64,000 nucleotides of DNA, taken from assembly GCA_045631905.1 (NCBI GenBank), contig JAZQVO010000012.1:8227-72226 (forward strand), read 5' to 3'. The DNA is from HGM04593 sp045631905. Lineage in GTDB: Bacteria > Bacteroidota > Bacteroidia > Bacteroidales > Bacteroidaceae. Shown piece by piece: positions 16,036-25,079 of the stretch (position 1 is its first letter; every line of letters starts with the position of its first letter). The position numbers were made by a program, and so were the translations under genes. The notes below the pieces were generated by a model. The model was not told the DNA's origin and did not search any database. It saw only the letters and a program-made list of their open reading frames with translations.

Positions 16036-17367
16036 ATGGAGAAAAAAATAGCTGTACTTGGAGCAGGCGAGAGCGGTTGCGGAGCAGCCATTCTTGCAAA
16101 GAAACTAGGGTTCGACGTTTTTGTATCGGACTTTGGCCACATTGCCGACAAATACAAAAAGATGCTCGACGAGCGAGGCATTGAATGGGAAGAGAAAAAA
16201 CACAGCGAAGATATCATTCTCTCCTCGGCCGAGGTTATTAAAAGCCCCGGCATACCCCACGAGGCACCTATGATAGTAAAAATAAAGGAGGCCGGCATAC
16301 CTATAATATCGGAGATTGAGTTTGCAGGACGTTACACCAACGCCAAAATGATATGTATAACAGGCAGTAACGGAAAAACCACAACCACCTCGCTCATATA
16401 TCACATATTCAAAGAGGCAGGGCTCAATGTGGGGCTTGCAGGCAACATAGGCAACAGCCTCGCATTACAGGTTGCCGAGGACGATAAAGATTACTACATT
16501 GTGGAGCTGAGCAGTTTTCAGCTCGACAACATGTATGAGTTCCGTGCCAACGTAGCGGTGCTCATGAATATCACCCCCGACCACCTCGACCGCTACGGGT
16601 ACGAGATGCAGAATTATGTAGATGCCAAGCTACGCATTCTGCAAAACCAACAACAAGACGATGCCTTTGTATTCTGGAACGACGACAAGATAATAAAAGA
16701 GGAGATAGGCAAATACACACACGGCAAGCTCTACCCCTTTGCCGAAAAGAAGGACGACAACCTCGCCGCCTACACCGACGACGAAAAGCTGGTGTTCGTA
16801 GAGCCCACCCCCTTTAACATGGAGTTCGAAGAGCTGTCGCTCACAGGCAAGCACAACCTCTACAACTCCATGGCAGCCGGAATTTCGGCCAACGTCGCCG
16901 GTATACGCAAAGAGACCATCAGAGAGGCATTGAGCAGTTTCGCAGGTGTAGAGCACAGGCTCGAGAAGGTTGCCAAGGTTAATGGCGTGGAGTATATCAA
17001 CGACTCAAAAGCCACAAACGTGAATAGTTGCTGGTATGCCTTGCAGAGCATGAAGACAAAAACCGTTCTCATATTGGGTGGAAAGGACAAAGGGAACGAT
17101 TACAGCGAAATTGCCGACCTTGTAAAAGAAAAGTGCAGTGCCCTTGTGTTCCTTGGTGCCGACAACAGCAAGTTGCAAAACTTTTTTGCAGGCTATGGCA
17201 TACCTATGGTCTCCACCTCGTCGATGCAAGAGTGTGTCGAGGCCGCACAAAGCCTTGCAAAGAGCGGAGAAACAGTGTTGTTGAGCCCCTGTTGCGCAAG
17301 TTTCGACCTTTTCAAGAGCTACGAAGACCGTGGCCGACAATTTAAGGATATTGTATGTAAATTGTAA
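16036..17367 (+). CDS. murD: UDP-N-acetylmuramoylalanine:D-glutamate ligase
   Basis: Adds D-glutamate to UDP-MurNAc-L-Ala in the cytoplasm. The N-terminal Rossmann-like domain (IAVLGAGESGCGAAILAKKL), the ATP-binding GSNGKT (110-115), the central NITPDHLDRYG and the C-terminal NDSKATN and LLSPCCASFD motifs are all present. Its 443 residues fit the family. It sits between mraY and ftsW with short gaps (5 and 11 bases). Confidence 0.97.
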   Translation: MEKKIAVLGAGESGCGAAILAKKLGFDVFVSDFGHIADKYKKMLDERGIEWEEKKHSEDIILSSAEVIKSPGIPHEAPMIVKIKEAGIPIISEIEFAGRYTNAKMICITGSNGKTTTTSLIYHIFKEAGLNVGLAGNIGNSLALQVAEDDKDYYIVELSSFQLDNMYEFRANVAVLMNITPDHLDRYGYEMQNYVDAKLRILQNQQQDDAFVFWNDDKIIKEEIGKYTHGKLYPFAEKKDDNLAAYTDDEKLVFVEPTPFNMEFEELSLTGKHNLYNSMAAGISANVAGIRKETIREALSSFAGVEHRLEKVAKVNGVEYINDSKATNVNSCWYALQSMKTKTVLILGGKDKGNDYSEIADLVKEKCSALVFLGADNSKLQNFFAGYGIPMVSTSSMQECVEAAQSLAKSGETVLLSPCCASFDLFKSYEDRGRQFKDIVCKL

Positions 17368-17378
17368 AAAAACAGTCA

Positions 17379-18638
17379 ATGGGTAAAGGTATTGCAAGAA
17401 GAATTTTTAAAGGAGACCGCATTATTTGGATAATATTCTTTCTCCTGTGTGCGCTGTCACTCGTAGAGGTGTTCAGCGCCATAAGCCGTCAGACATATAA
17501 GTCGCACAACCACTGGCAACTGATAACCCAGCATGCAGTGTTCTTGCTGGGAGGCACAGGCGTAGCATGGTTTATTCACCACATGAAAATATCGTGGATT
17601 AAACAATTCTCCTACACCGTCTATTTTGCCGGCATAGTGTTGCTTATATGGGCTTTCTTTGCGGGTGAACAGGTAAACGAAAGTGCCCGTTGGGTTAATA
17701 TCATGGGCATCACCTTCCAGCCCCTGGAGATTGCAAAGATGGGACTGATAATGACCACAGCCCATGTGCTTGCACGTTCACAAACCGAAGAGGGAACCGA
17801 CCTCGGTGCCATGAAGAAGATTCTCTACCTTTGTGCCGTGCCCTGCCTGTTTATTCTCATGGAGAACCTCTCGACCGTTGTAATCATACTTGCAACAATA
17901 TTCTTCATGATGGTGATAGGCAAAGTATATTGGAAACATATGTTGAAGTTGATTGGAGTAGCTGTTGCCATAGTGGCTGTTTTTGCAACAGCAATCATTC
18001 TCACACCCGACAAGATGAGAGAGGGAGCCGACGGCTTTGAGAAGAAGCTCCACAACAAGATGCTTACATGGAAAAACCGTTTCCGCGATGTTGGAGACAC
18101 AAACAAAGAGGTTACTCCCGAAAATTACCAGATAAGAGGAAACGAGCAACGCACATATGCAAGCATAGCCATTGCATCGAGCGGTATCATAGGCGTAGGC
18201 CCCGGCAACTCGGTGCAACGCGACTATATCCCCCACGCCTACTCCGACTTTATCTTTGCAATTATAATCGAGGAGCTGGGGCTCATAGGCGGTATCTTAG
18301 TAATTATGCTCTACCTCACGCTCCTGTACCGTTGCGGTAAAATCGCATCGGGTTGCGAAGACCCCTACCCGGCGTTCCTTGCCATGGGCATCGGCATGAT
18401 TATAACCACACAGGCCCTGCTACACATGACAATTTCGGTGGGTGGCCTTGTAACAGGACAGCCCTTGCCTTTGGTGAGCCAAGGTGGTACATCTATAATA
18501 ATAAATTCAACGTACATAGGTATCCTGTTGAGCGTAAGCCGTTATGTACGTCGATTAAACAAGAACAACAAGAAGGTTGCAGGCGATGCTATCGCGACAG
18601 ATAACGACAACAGCGACAACAGCGAAACAGCCGAATAA
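17379..18638 (+). CDS. ftsW: SEDS-family septal peptidoglycan polymerase FtsW
   Basis: A multi-pass membrane protein of the shape/elongation/division/sporulation family, the glycosyltransferase partner of FtsI that polymerises lipid II. Ten or so hydrophobic helices are seen over 419 residues. Family landmarks include the extracellular loop ahead of GNSVQRDYIPHAYSDFIFA (where the catalytic Asp region begins) and the C-terminal GQPLPLVSQGGTS. The C-terminal cytoplasmic tail is rich in Asn/Asp (DNDNSDNSETAE). The product order (murD-ftsW-murG) separates it from a RodA paralogue. Confidence 0.95.
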   Translation: MGKGIARRIFKGDRIIWIIFFLLCALSLVEVFSAISRQTYKSHNHWQLITQHAVFLLGGTGVAWFIHHMKISWIKQFSYTVYFAGIVLLIWAFFAGEQVNESARWVNIMGITFQPLEIAKMGLIMTTAHVLARSQTEEGTDLGAMKKILYLCAVPCLFILMENLSTVVIILATIFFMMVIGKVYWKHMLKLIGVAVAIVAVFATAIILTPDKMREGADGFEKKLHNKMLTWKNRFRDVGDTNKEVTPENYQIRGNEQRTYASIAIASSGIIGVGPGNSVQRDYIPHAYSDFIFAIIIEELGLIGGILVIMLYLTLLYRCGKIASGCEDPYPAFLAMGIGMIITTQALLHMTISVGGLVTGQPLPLVSQGGTSIIINSTYIGILLSVSRYVRRLNKNNKKVAGDAIATDNDNSDNSETAE

Positions 18639-18651
18639 AAAGCATAACATC

Positions 18652-19806
18652 ATGAAAAAGGAGTACAGAATAATTATCAGCGGTGGTGGCACCGGCGGAC
18701 ACATATTCCCCGCCCTGTCGATAGCCGATGCCATAAGAAGCAAACACCCCAACGCAAAGATTCTCTTTGTGGGAGCCGACAACCGCATGGAGATGCAACG
18801 TGTGCCCGACGCAGGATACGATATCGTGGGACTGCCCGTAGCGGGTTTCGACCGCAAACATCTGTGGAAGAACATCGCCGTGCTATGGAAACTATTCAAG
18901 AGCCAGCGCATGGCCAAAAAGGTGATAAAAGAGTTCGCTCCCCAAGTCGCTGTGGGCGTGGGAGGATATGCCAGCGGTCCCACACTCAAAATGGCCGCAA
19001 GCATGAACATACCCACACTCATTCAGGAGCAAAACTCCTATGCAGGCGTAACCAACAAACTGCTTGCACAAAAGGCCAAAATGATATGTGTGGCCTATGA
19101 GGGCATGGAACGTTTCTTCCCACACGAAAAGATAAAGCTCACAGGCAACCCCGTGCGCAAGAGCCTGCTCGACATGCGTACCAACCGCAACACAGCCATA
19201 AAAGAGATGGGGCTCGACAGCAACAAACGCTGTGTACTCATAGTGGGAGGCAGTTTGGGAGCACGCAGCATAAACGAGAGCATAATTACAAACCTCGACA
19301 TAATAAAAGCCAACCCCGATATTGAATTTGTGTGGCAAACCGGCAAGCTATACTTCGAAGAGATGAAGGAGAGAGCCCAAAAAGCAGGCAAACCCGAAAA
19401 CCTCATAATAACCGACTTTGTCAGCAACATGGCAAACGCTTTGAGCGCAGCCAACCTTGTTGTGTCGCGTGCAGGAGCCGGCTCTATATCGGAGTTTGCA
19501 CTACTTGGTAAAGCAGTCATCTTGGTACCCTCGCCCAACGTATCCGAGGACCACCAGACCAAAAATGCCATGGCCCTTGTAAACAAGAACGCAGCCATCT
19601 ATGTTGCCGACGCAAAAGCAAACGAGGAGTTGCTGACCACAGCTGTCGCTACCGTAAAAGACGATGCCAAGCTCGCATCGCTCGAAGAGAACATTCTCAC
19701 CATGGCAAAGCCTAATGCGGCACAAGAGATTGCCGAAGAGGTTATAATGCTTGCCGACGCATATATAGAAAAAGAGACACGACGCATTAAAGAAAACATA
19801 AAATAA
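18652..19806 (+). CDS. murG: UDP-GlcNAc:undecaprenyl-PP-MurNAc-pentapeptide GlcNAc transferase
   Basis: Peripheral inner-membrane glycosyltransferase (GT28, GT-B fold) converting lipid I to lipid II. The start at 18652 (MKKEYRIIIS) is right because it places the glycine-rich GGGTGGHIFPALSIADAI at residues 11-28; an open frame reaches back into ftsW but is not homologous. The central NPVRKSLL and the donor-binding VVSRAGAGSISEFALLGKAVILVPSP segments are intact. Length is 384, slightly longer than usual. Its stop overlaps the murC start (TAATG). Confidence 0.97.
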   Translation: MKKEYRIIISGGGTGGHIFPALSIADAIRSKHPNAKILFVGADNRMEMQRVPDAGYDIVGLPVAGFDRKHLWKNIAVLWKLFKSQRMAKKVIKEFAPQVAVGVGGYASGPTLKMAASMNIPTLIQEQNSYAGVTNKLLAQKAKMICVAYEGMERFFPHEKIKLTGNPVRKSLLDMRTNRNTAIKEMGLDSNKRCVLIVGGSLGARSINESIITNLDIIKANPDIEFVWQTGKLYFEEMKERAQKAGKPENLIITDFVSNMANALSAANLVVSRAGAGSISEFALLGKAVILVPSPNVSEDHQTKNAMALVNKNAAIYVADAKANEELLTTAVATVKDDAKLASLEENILTMAKPNAAQEIAEEVIMLADAYIEKETRRIKENIK

Positions 19807-21188
19807 TGGAACTCAAAGATATAAAACAGGTATACTTTCTGGGAGCAGGAGGCATAGGCATGAGCGCACTTGTGCGATATTTCCTGAACGAAGGCAAGCG
19901 TGTGGCCGGCTACGACCGCACCCCGAGCCCTCTGACCGACAAACTGATAGAGGAGGGCGCACAACTACACTTCGAAGAGAACCCCGAACTTATTCCACAA
20001 TGGTGTAAAAACCCCGATGATACGTTGGTAATATACACACCCGCCATACCCAACGACCACAAAGAGTGGGACACCTTCCGTGACAACGGCTTTGTCATAA
20101 AAAAGAGAGCCGAGGTGCTAGGCATAATAACAGGCGACAAGAAAGGTGTGTGCGTGGCAGGAACACATGGCAAAACCACCACATCGACGATGACAGCACA
20201 CCTGTTGCACCAGTCACATGTCGATTGCGCGGCCTTCTTGGGAGGAATTTCCAAGAACTACAAGAGCAACCTCATATTGAGCGACAAGAGCGACCTTGTA
20301 ACTATTGAGGCCGACGAATACGACCGTTCCTTCCTGCACCTCAAGCCCTATGTAGCCACCATAACATCGGCCGACCCCGACCACCTCGACATCTATGGTA
20401 ACAAAGAAAATTACCTCGAAGCCTTTGCACAATTTACCGAGAGGATAAGAGAAGACGGGTACCTTATTATACACGAAGGACTCGAGGTTACCCCCCGAAC
20501 AAAACCGGGAGTAAAAACCTATATTTATGGTCGCGAAAAAGGAGACTTCCACGCCGAGAACATACGCATAGGCAACGGGACAATAATTATGGACTATGTA
20601 TCGCCGTGGCAAACCATAAAAGATGTGGAACTTGGAGTACCTGTGAGCATAAACATAGAAAACGGCATAGCAGCGATGGCCATGGCCGAGCTTTGCGGAG
20701 CAACAGCCGACGAGATGAAGAGCGCGATGAAGAGTTTCGAGGGTGCCGACCGCCGATTCGACTTTCACATAAAAGAGAAGGAACTTGTTCTTTTAAGCGA
20801 CTACGCACACCACCCCGACGAGGTGAGAGCCTGCGCAAAATCGATAAAAGAACTTTACAGCGACAAGAAGGTAACCGCACTCTTCCAGCCCCACCTTTTC
20901 AGCCGTACAAGAGACTTTTACATGGAATTTGCCGAAAGCCTCTCGCTCTTCGACGAGGTTATTCTGGTAGACATCTACCCTGCTCGCGAACAACCCATCG
21001 AAGGCGTTACCAGCCAACTTATATTCGACAAGCTGGCAACAAACATAAAAAAGAGCATGTGTAGCCGTAAAGACGTTATAAAAACCGTAGAAGAGAAGAA
21101 ACAGGAGTTCGAAGTTCTTGTATCGCTCGGAGCAGGTGACATAGAAAACGAAATTCCCGCAATAAAGGAGATACTAAACAACAGATAA
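19806..21188 (+). CDS. murC: UDP-N-acetylmuramate:L-alanine ligase
   Basis: First Mur ligase, joining L-alanine to UDP-MurNAc. It has the N-terminal nucleotide fold (LGAGGIGMSALVRYFLNEG), the ATP-binding GTHGKT (119-124), the EADEYDRSFLHL segment and the SDYAHHPDE active-site motif. At 460 residues it is complete. It is coupled by one-base overlaps to murG in front and ftsQ behind (ATG at 21188). Confidence 0.97.
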   Translation: MELKDIKQVYFLGAGGIGMSALVRYFLNEGKRVAGYDRTPSPLTDKLIEEGAQLHFEENPELIPQWCKNPDDTLVIYTPAIPNDHKEWDTFRDNGFVIKKRAEVLGIITGDKKGVCVAGTHGKTTTSTMTAHLLHQSHVDCAAFLGGISKNYKSNLILSDKSDLVTIEADEYDRSFLHLKPYVATITSADPDHLDIYGNKENYLEAFAQFTERIREDGYLIIHEGLEVTPRTKPGVKTYIYGREKGDFHAENIRIGNGTIIMDYVSPWQTIKDVELGVPVSINIENGIAAMAMAELCGATADEMKSAMKSFEGADRRFDFHIKEKELVLLSDYAHHPDEVRACAKSIKELYSDKKVTALFQPHLFSRTRDFYMEFAESLSLFDEVILVDIYPAREQPIEGVTSQLIFDKLATNIKKSMCSRKDVIKTVEEKKQEFEVLVSLGAGDIENEIPAIKEILNNR

Positions 21189-21919
21189 TGTTAAAAAAAA
21201 TACTATTATACACAGTTGCAACAGTAGCCACATGCTACATAATATTTACCATGTTCTTTCTCCCAAAGAGCAAGGAGGTAGAGCTATGTAACGGCATAAA
21301 CATCACCATCGTCGGAGAGAATAAAGATGTTCTGCCGGCCGAATATGTAAGAAAGGCCATAATAAAGGCCAATATGAACCCAACCGGCAAACCGCTCGAC
21401 AAGGTCGATTGTGGCAAAATAGAGAAATTCTTCAACAAGATGTCTATTGTAGACGAGTGCCAGAGCTACAAGACACACAAGGGCGTTGTTGGAATAAAAA
21501 TACACTGCAAGGAGCCTATAATGCAGGTTTTCGACAAAAACGGTAAAATATTCTACATAGACAGGGACGGTGCCATAATAGAAAACATACACAACGCCAT
21601 GTACCTGCCCGTTGCAAGCGGAAACATCGACCGCAAGATGGCCACAAAAGAGTTGCTGACGATAGCACTCTTCCTGCAAGAGAACCGCTTTTGGAACGAA
21701 CAGACCGAGCAGGTATATTTCGACGAAAAAAGAGAGGTTGTACTTGTGCCACGCATCGGCAACCACACGGTGGAACTTGGGAAGCCCGACAAACTGAAAG
21801 AGAAGCTCGACAAACTGGAAAAATTCTACAAAAAAGGATTGAGCATAGCGGGCTGGAACAAATACAGCAAGATAAATATAGAGATAGACAAACAGGTTAT
21901 TTGCACCAAAAGAAAATAA
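21188..21919 (+). CDS. ftsQ: FtsQ/DivIB-like cell division protein
   Basis: A 243-residue bitopic membrane protein: one N-terminal helix (about residues 4-24) followed by a periplasmic part with a POTRA-like region (about 35-105) and a beta domain. As usual, conservation is low, and the name rests on topology, size and the invariant position between murC and ftsA. FtsQ recruits the FtsL/FtsB pair to the septum. Its start overlaps the murC stop by one base, and ftsA begins six bases after its end. Confidence 0.9.
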   Translation: MLKKILLYTVATVATCYIIFTMFFLPKSKEVELCNGINITIVGENKDVLPAEYVRKAIIKANMNPTGKPLDKVDCGKIEKFFNKMSIVDECQSYKTHKGVVGIKIHCKEPIMQVFDKNGKIFYIDRDGAIIENIHNAMYLPVASGNIDRKMATKELLTIALFLQENRFWNEQTEQVYFDEKREVVLVPRIGNHTVELGKPDKLKEKLDKLEKFYKKGLSIAGWNKYSKINIEIDKQVICTKRK

Positions 21920-21925
21920 GAGAAT

Positions 21926-23272
21926 ATGGGAACATGTAATTATATCACAGCTATTGAGATAGGTTCTTCGAGGATTACGGGAACCGTGGGACTTGCCACC
22001 TACGAGGGCATGAAGATTGTGGCCTACGCAAGCGAACCCGTTGAGGATTTTATATCCAAGGGCGTTGTCCGCAATGTCGATGCGGTAAGTTCGAGCCTCA
22101 CAAATATTGTAAACAGGCTCGAGGCACAACTCAACGAAAAGGTAACCATAGAGAGAGCCTATATAACCATAGGAGGCATGTCGGTTCACTCCATAAAATC
22201 GACCGTAAAACGCACCTTCGACGAATACAAGAAAATTACACTCGACATAACCGACTCCATGGCGTTGCAGAACGACAACGAATTTATTGTTCCCGAAGGT
22301 TTCCAGAAGGTGCAGGTAATTGCTCAGGAGTATATTCTCGATGGCAACATAAATGTTGCTCCCATAGGTTTCCACGCCCGTAACATAGAGTGCAGTTACC
22401 TGAACATCGTTATAAACGAGCAATTCATGAAACAGCTCTGCGAGAGCTTCGAGATGGCAAAGATAGAGATTGTCGATAGCTTCAGCGGTGCAAAGATAGA
22501 CGCAGACATTCTCCTTGGCAAAGAGGACAAACGCAGTTGTGCACTTGTGAACATGGGAGCCGACACAACCACAATCTCTATATATTCGAACGAGCTGTTG
22601 CGCAAGCTGGTTGTTCTGCCTCTTGGTGGCGAAACAATCACGAAAGATATTTGCGCCGAAAGAATTTCACGCGAAGAGGCCGAGCAGATAAAAATTTCGA
22701 GAGGCTACCTTGCAAAATATGTCGAGGGACTACCCTTCCCTGTCGAGACGCTAAACAAAATTATAAGCGCACGTGTGCAAGAGATACTTTTGAACATAAA
22801 GCACCAGATAGAAAACTCGGGCGAGACGGTAAACAAAATACTCTTTACCGGTGGCACAGCCAAGCTCAAAAACCTAAAGATGTTGCTCGACGAATACCTG
22901 CCCGGGTATGCAACACAAATAATAACCGAGCCTTCGCTCAACTGCTTCAGCGACAGCAGTCTCTACCTTGCCGACGGTGCCATAACCCCGGCACTCTTCG
23001 GGCTTCTCACAACAGGCAAAGAGAATTGTTGTCGCAGCGTAGCGATGACAAACACACCGCCACCTACCGAGTTGCAGTTCGAAGATGAGCCCGAACAACC
23101 GGTAGAGAAGAAAGAGGAACCCGAAGAAAAAGAAGAACCAAAGAAAGAGGAGAAAAAAGAGGAGCCCAAGAAAGCGGCAAAAGAGGCCGGCTGGAAGAAA
23201 AAGATGAGAGACCTCTTTGCCGCCTTTAAGGACAACCTCGAAGAAGAGGAAGAAGATGACAACGACGAGTAA
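21926..23272 (+). CDS. ftsA: cell division actin-like protein FtsA with charged C-terminal extension
   Basis: Actin-fold ATPase that tethers FtsZ to the membrane. The phosphate-binding loops are visible as AIEIGSSRITGTVG and NMGADTTTISIY, and the adenosine region as FTGGTAKLKNL. After the globular part (about residue 378) comes a roughly 45-residue Glu/Lys/Pro-rich linker, then a likely amphipathic membrane-targeting helix (GWKKKMRDLFAAFKDNL), then a fully acidic tail (EEEEEDDNDE). In E. coli the amphipathic helix is the extreme C-terminus, so the tail and the linker are additions. Total length is 448. It lies 24 bases ahead of ftsZ. Confidence 0.95.
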   Translation: MGTCNYITAIEIGSSRITGTVGLATYEGMKIVAYASEPVEDFISKGVVRNVDAVSSSLTNIVNRLEAQLNEKVTIERAYITIGGMSVHSIKSTVKRTFDEYKKITLDITDSMALQNDNEFIVPEGFQKVQVIAQEYILDGNINVAPIGFHARNIECSYLNIVINEQFMKQLCESFEMAKIEIVDSFSGAKIDADILLGKEDKRSCALVNMGADTTTISIYSNELLRKLVVLPLGGETITKDICAERISREEAEQIKISRGYLAKYVEGLPFPVETLNKIISARVQEILLNIKHQIENSGETVNKILFTGGTAKLKNLKMLLDEYLPGYATQIITEPSLNCFSDSSLYLADGAITPALFGLLTTGKENCCRSVAMTNTPPPTELQFEDEPEQPVEKKEEPEEKEEPKKEEKKEEPKKAAKEAGWKKKMRDLFAAFKDNLEEEEEDDNDE

Positions 23273-23296
23273 TAATAACGACTGATACAAAAAAGT

Positions 23297-24613
23297 ATGA
23301 CTATGAACGGAGAAGAAAAAAAAGGATTACCTTTTGACATACCCACAGATATACCGCGCATAATAAAAGTTATAGGCGTGGGTGGCGGCGGAAGCAATGC
23401 CGTAGAGAACATGTATGAGAAGGGCATACACAATGTGTCGTTCGTTATATGTAACACCGATATTCAAGCACTCAACAGCTCCAACATACCCGTCAAGGTG
23501 CAGTTGGGAGCAACCATCACCGAGGGCCTCGGAGCCGGCAACAACCCCAAGGTTGCCCGCAAAGCAGCCGAAGAGAGCCGTGAGCAGATTGAACAGCTTT
23601 TCAACGACGGCACCAAGATGGCGTTTATTACCGCAGGCATGGGAGGTGGAACCGGTACAGGAGCCGCCCCCGTTGTTGCCGAGATAGCCAAGAGCATGGG
23701 TATACTTACTATTGGTATCGTAACCATACCCTTCCGCTTTGAGATGGGCAACAAAATAAAACAGGCTCTGAAAGGTGTTGCCGAGATAGCAAAACATGTC
23801 GATGCCCTGCTTGTGATAAACAACGAGCGACTGCTCGATATATACCCCCGTCTCGACATCGAAGAGGGCTTTAAGAAGGTCGATGAGGTGCTCACGACAG
23901 CCACAAAAAGTATTGCCGAAATTATCACTGCACGCGGAACCATCAACCTCGACTTCTGCGACGTAAACAGAGTGCTCAAAAACGGCGGTGTTGCTATCAT
24001 GAGCTACGGAATAGACAGCGGAGAGAACCGTCTCGAAAAAGCCTTCGAAAAGGCCATGCACTCACCCCTGCTCAACAACAACGATATATACAAATCGAAG
24101 AAGTTGCTCTTCAACATATACTACAACCCTAACGAGCCCATGCTTGTTGAGGAGATAAATGCCATAAACAAGTTCATGCAACGATTCGATGACGAGAATA
24201 TAGAGGTTATCTGGGGACTGAGCCGAGATTTCTCTCTCCAAGAGGGCGATGTAAAGGTTACAGTGCTTGCAACAGGTTTCGGCATGAGAAATATCCCCGG
24301 CATGGAGCCTCTTATACAGGAGGAAGAGGCCGAGAAAGAGGAAATATCACGCGAGGAGCAGGATAAAAAGGAGGCCGAGGAGAAAACCCTCAAAGAGATG
24401 GAAAAACAGTTCTACAAGGAGGAGTTCAAAATATTCATATTCGAAGGCAACGATATGTTTAACGACGAACTTATATATGCCGTGGAGAACAGCCCCACCT
24501 ACAAGAGAAGCGTTCAGGACCGCGATGCGTTAAAGGCAATCTCGGAAAAGGCATCGGCCACAAGCAGAAGAGAAGAGATAGTTACAGAACAATCGTATAA
24601 CGAAAACAATTAA
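23297..24613 (+). CDS. ftsZ: cell division tubulin homologue FtsZ
   Basis: GTPase that forms the Z ring. The N-terminal Rossmann part (KVIGVGGGGSNAVENM), the tubulin signature GGGTGTG (116-122) and the T7 region (INLDFCDVNRVL) are intact. The globular domain ends near residue 330, followed by a Glu/Lys-rich linker and a conserved-looking distal patch (IYAVENSPTYKRSVQDRDAL) that probably takes the place of the C-terminal peptide contacting FtsA; about 30 further residues follow it. Start is given as MTMNGEEKK at 23297; a second ATG two codons later is possible. Confidence 0.97.
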   Translation: MTMNGEEKKGLPFDIPTDIPRIIKVIGVGGGGSNAVENMYEKGIHNVSFVICNTDIQALNSSNIPVKVQLGATITEGLGAGNNPKVARKAAEESREQIEQLFNDGTKMAFITAGMGGGTGTGAAPVVAEIAKSMGILTIGIVTIPFRFEMGNKIKQALKGVAEIAKHVDALLVINNERLLDIYPRLDIEEGFKKVDEVLTTATKSIAEIITARGTINLDFCDVNRVLKNGGVAIMSYGIDSGENRLEKAFEKAMHSPLLNNNDIYKSKKLLFNIYYNPNEPMLVEEINAINKFMQRFDDENIEVIWGLSRDFSLQEGDVKVTVLATGFGMRNIPGMEPLIQEEEAEKEEISREEQDKKEAEEKTLKEMEKQFYKEEFKIFIFEGNDMFNDELIYAVENSPTYKRSVQDRDALKAISEKASATSRREEIVTEQSYNENN

Positions 24614-24619
24614 ATATAT

Positions 24620-25069
24620 ATGGAACTTTTCGATATAATAAGCAACGACATTAAAGAGGCAATGAAGGCTAAGGACAAAGTTGCGCTCGACACTTTGAGA
24701 AATATTAAAAAGGCTCTCTTGGAGGCAAAAACCGCACCCGGAGCAGGCGACACGGTGAGCGACGAGACAGCCATTAAGATTATTCAGAAACTTGCCAAGC
24801 AAGGTAAGGAGTCGGCCGAACTCTACAAGAGCCAGAAACGCGACGACCTTGCCAACGAGGAGCTTGCACAGGTTGCCGTGATGGAAAAATACCTCCCTAA
24901 ACAGATGAGCGAGGAGGAGATAACCGCCGTGCTTAAAGATATTATTGCACAGGTAGGCGCAAGCAAACCACAAGATATGGGCAAGGTTATGGGCGTGGCA
25001 ACAAAACAACTCGCCGGAAAAGCCGATGGTAAGGTTATTTCGGCGATAGTAAAACAGTTGCTATCGTAA
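24620..25069 (+). CDS. GatB/YqeY domain-containing protein
   Basis: A 149-residue all-helical YqeY-type protein, related to the tail domain of the GatB amidotransferase subunit, which binds tRNA. Recognisable pieces are DTLRNIKKALLEAKTA, a central MEKYLPKQMSEEEI and a C-terminal DMGKVMGVATKQLAGKADG. It follows ftsZ by six bases, as is common in Bacteroidota, so it is probably the last gene of the dcw transcript. The biochemical role of free-standing YqeY proteins is not settled. Confidence 0.92.
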   Translation: MELFDIISNDIKEAMKAKDKVALDTLRNIKKALLEAKTAPGAGDTVSDETAIKIIQKLAKQGKESAELYKSQKRDDLANEELAQVAVMEKYLPKQMSEEEITAVLKDIIAQVGASKPQDMGKVMGVATKQLAGKADGKVISAIVKQLLS

Positions 25070-25079
25070 ACCCATGTAA

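Noticed and set aside
21284..22423. A 379-codon minus-strand frame opposite ftsQ and ftsA
   Set aside because: It is fully covered by two well-supported genes on the plus strand; the Tyr/Val/His-rich translation is a codon-bias artefact.
22963..23457. Minus-strand Ser/Phe-rich frame opposite the ftsA tail
   Set aside because: It is the complement of the Glu/Lys-rich linker codons (GAA/GAG/AAG read as TTC/CTC/CTT) and not a gene.
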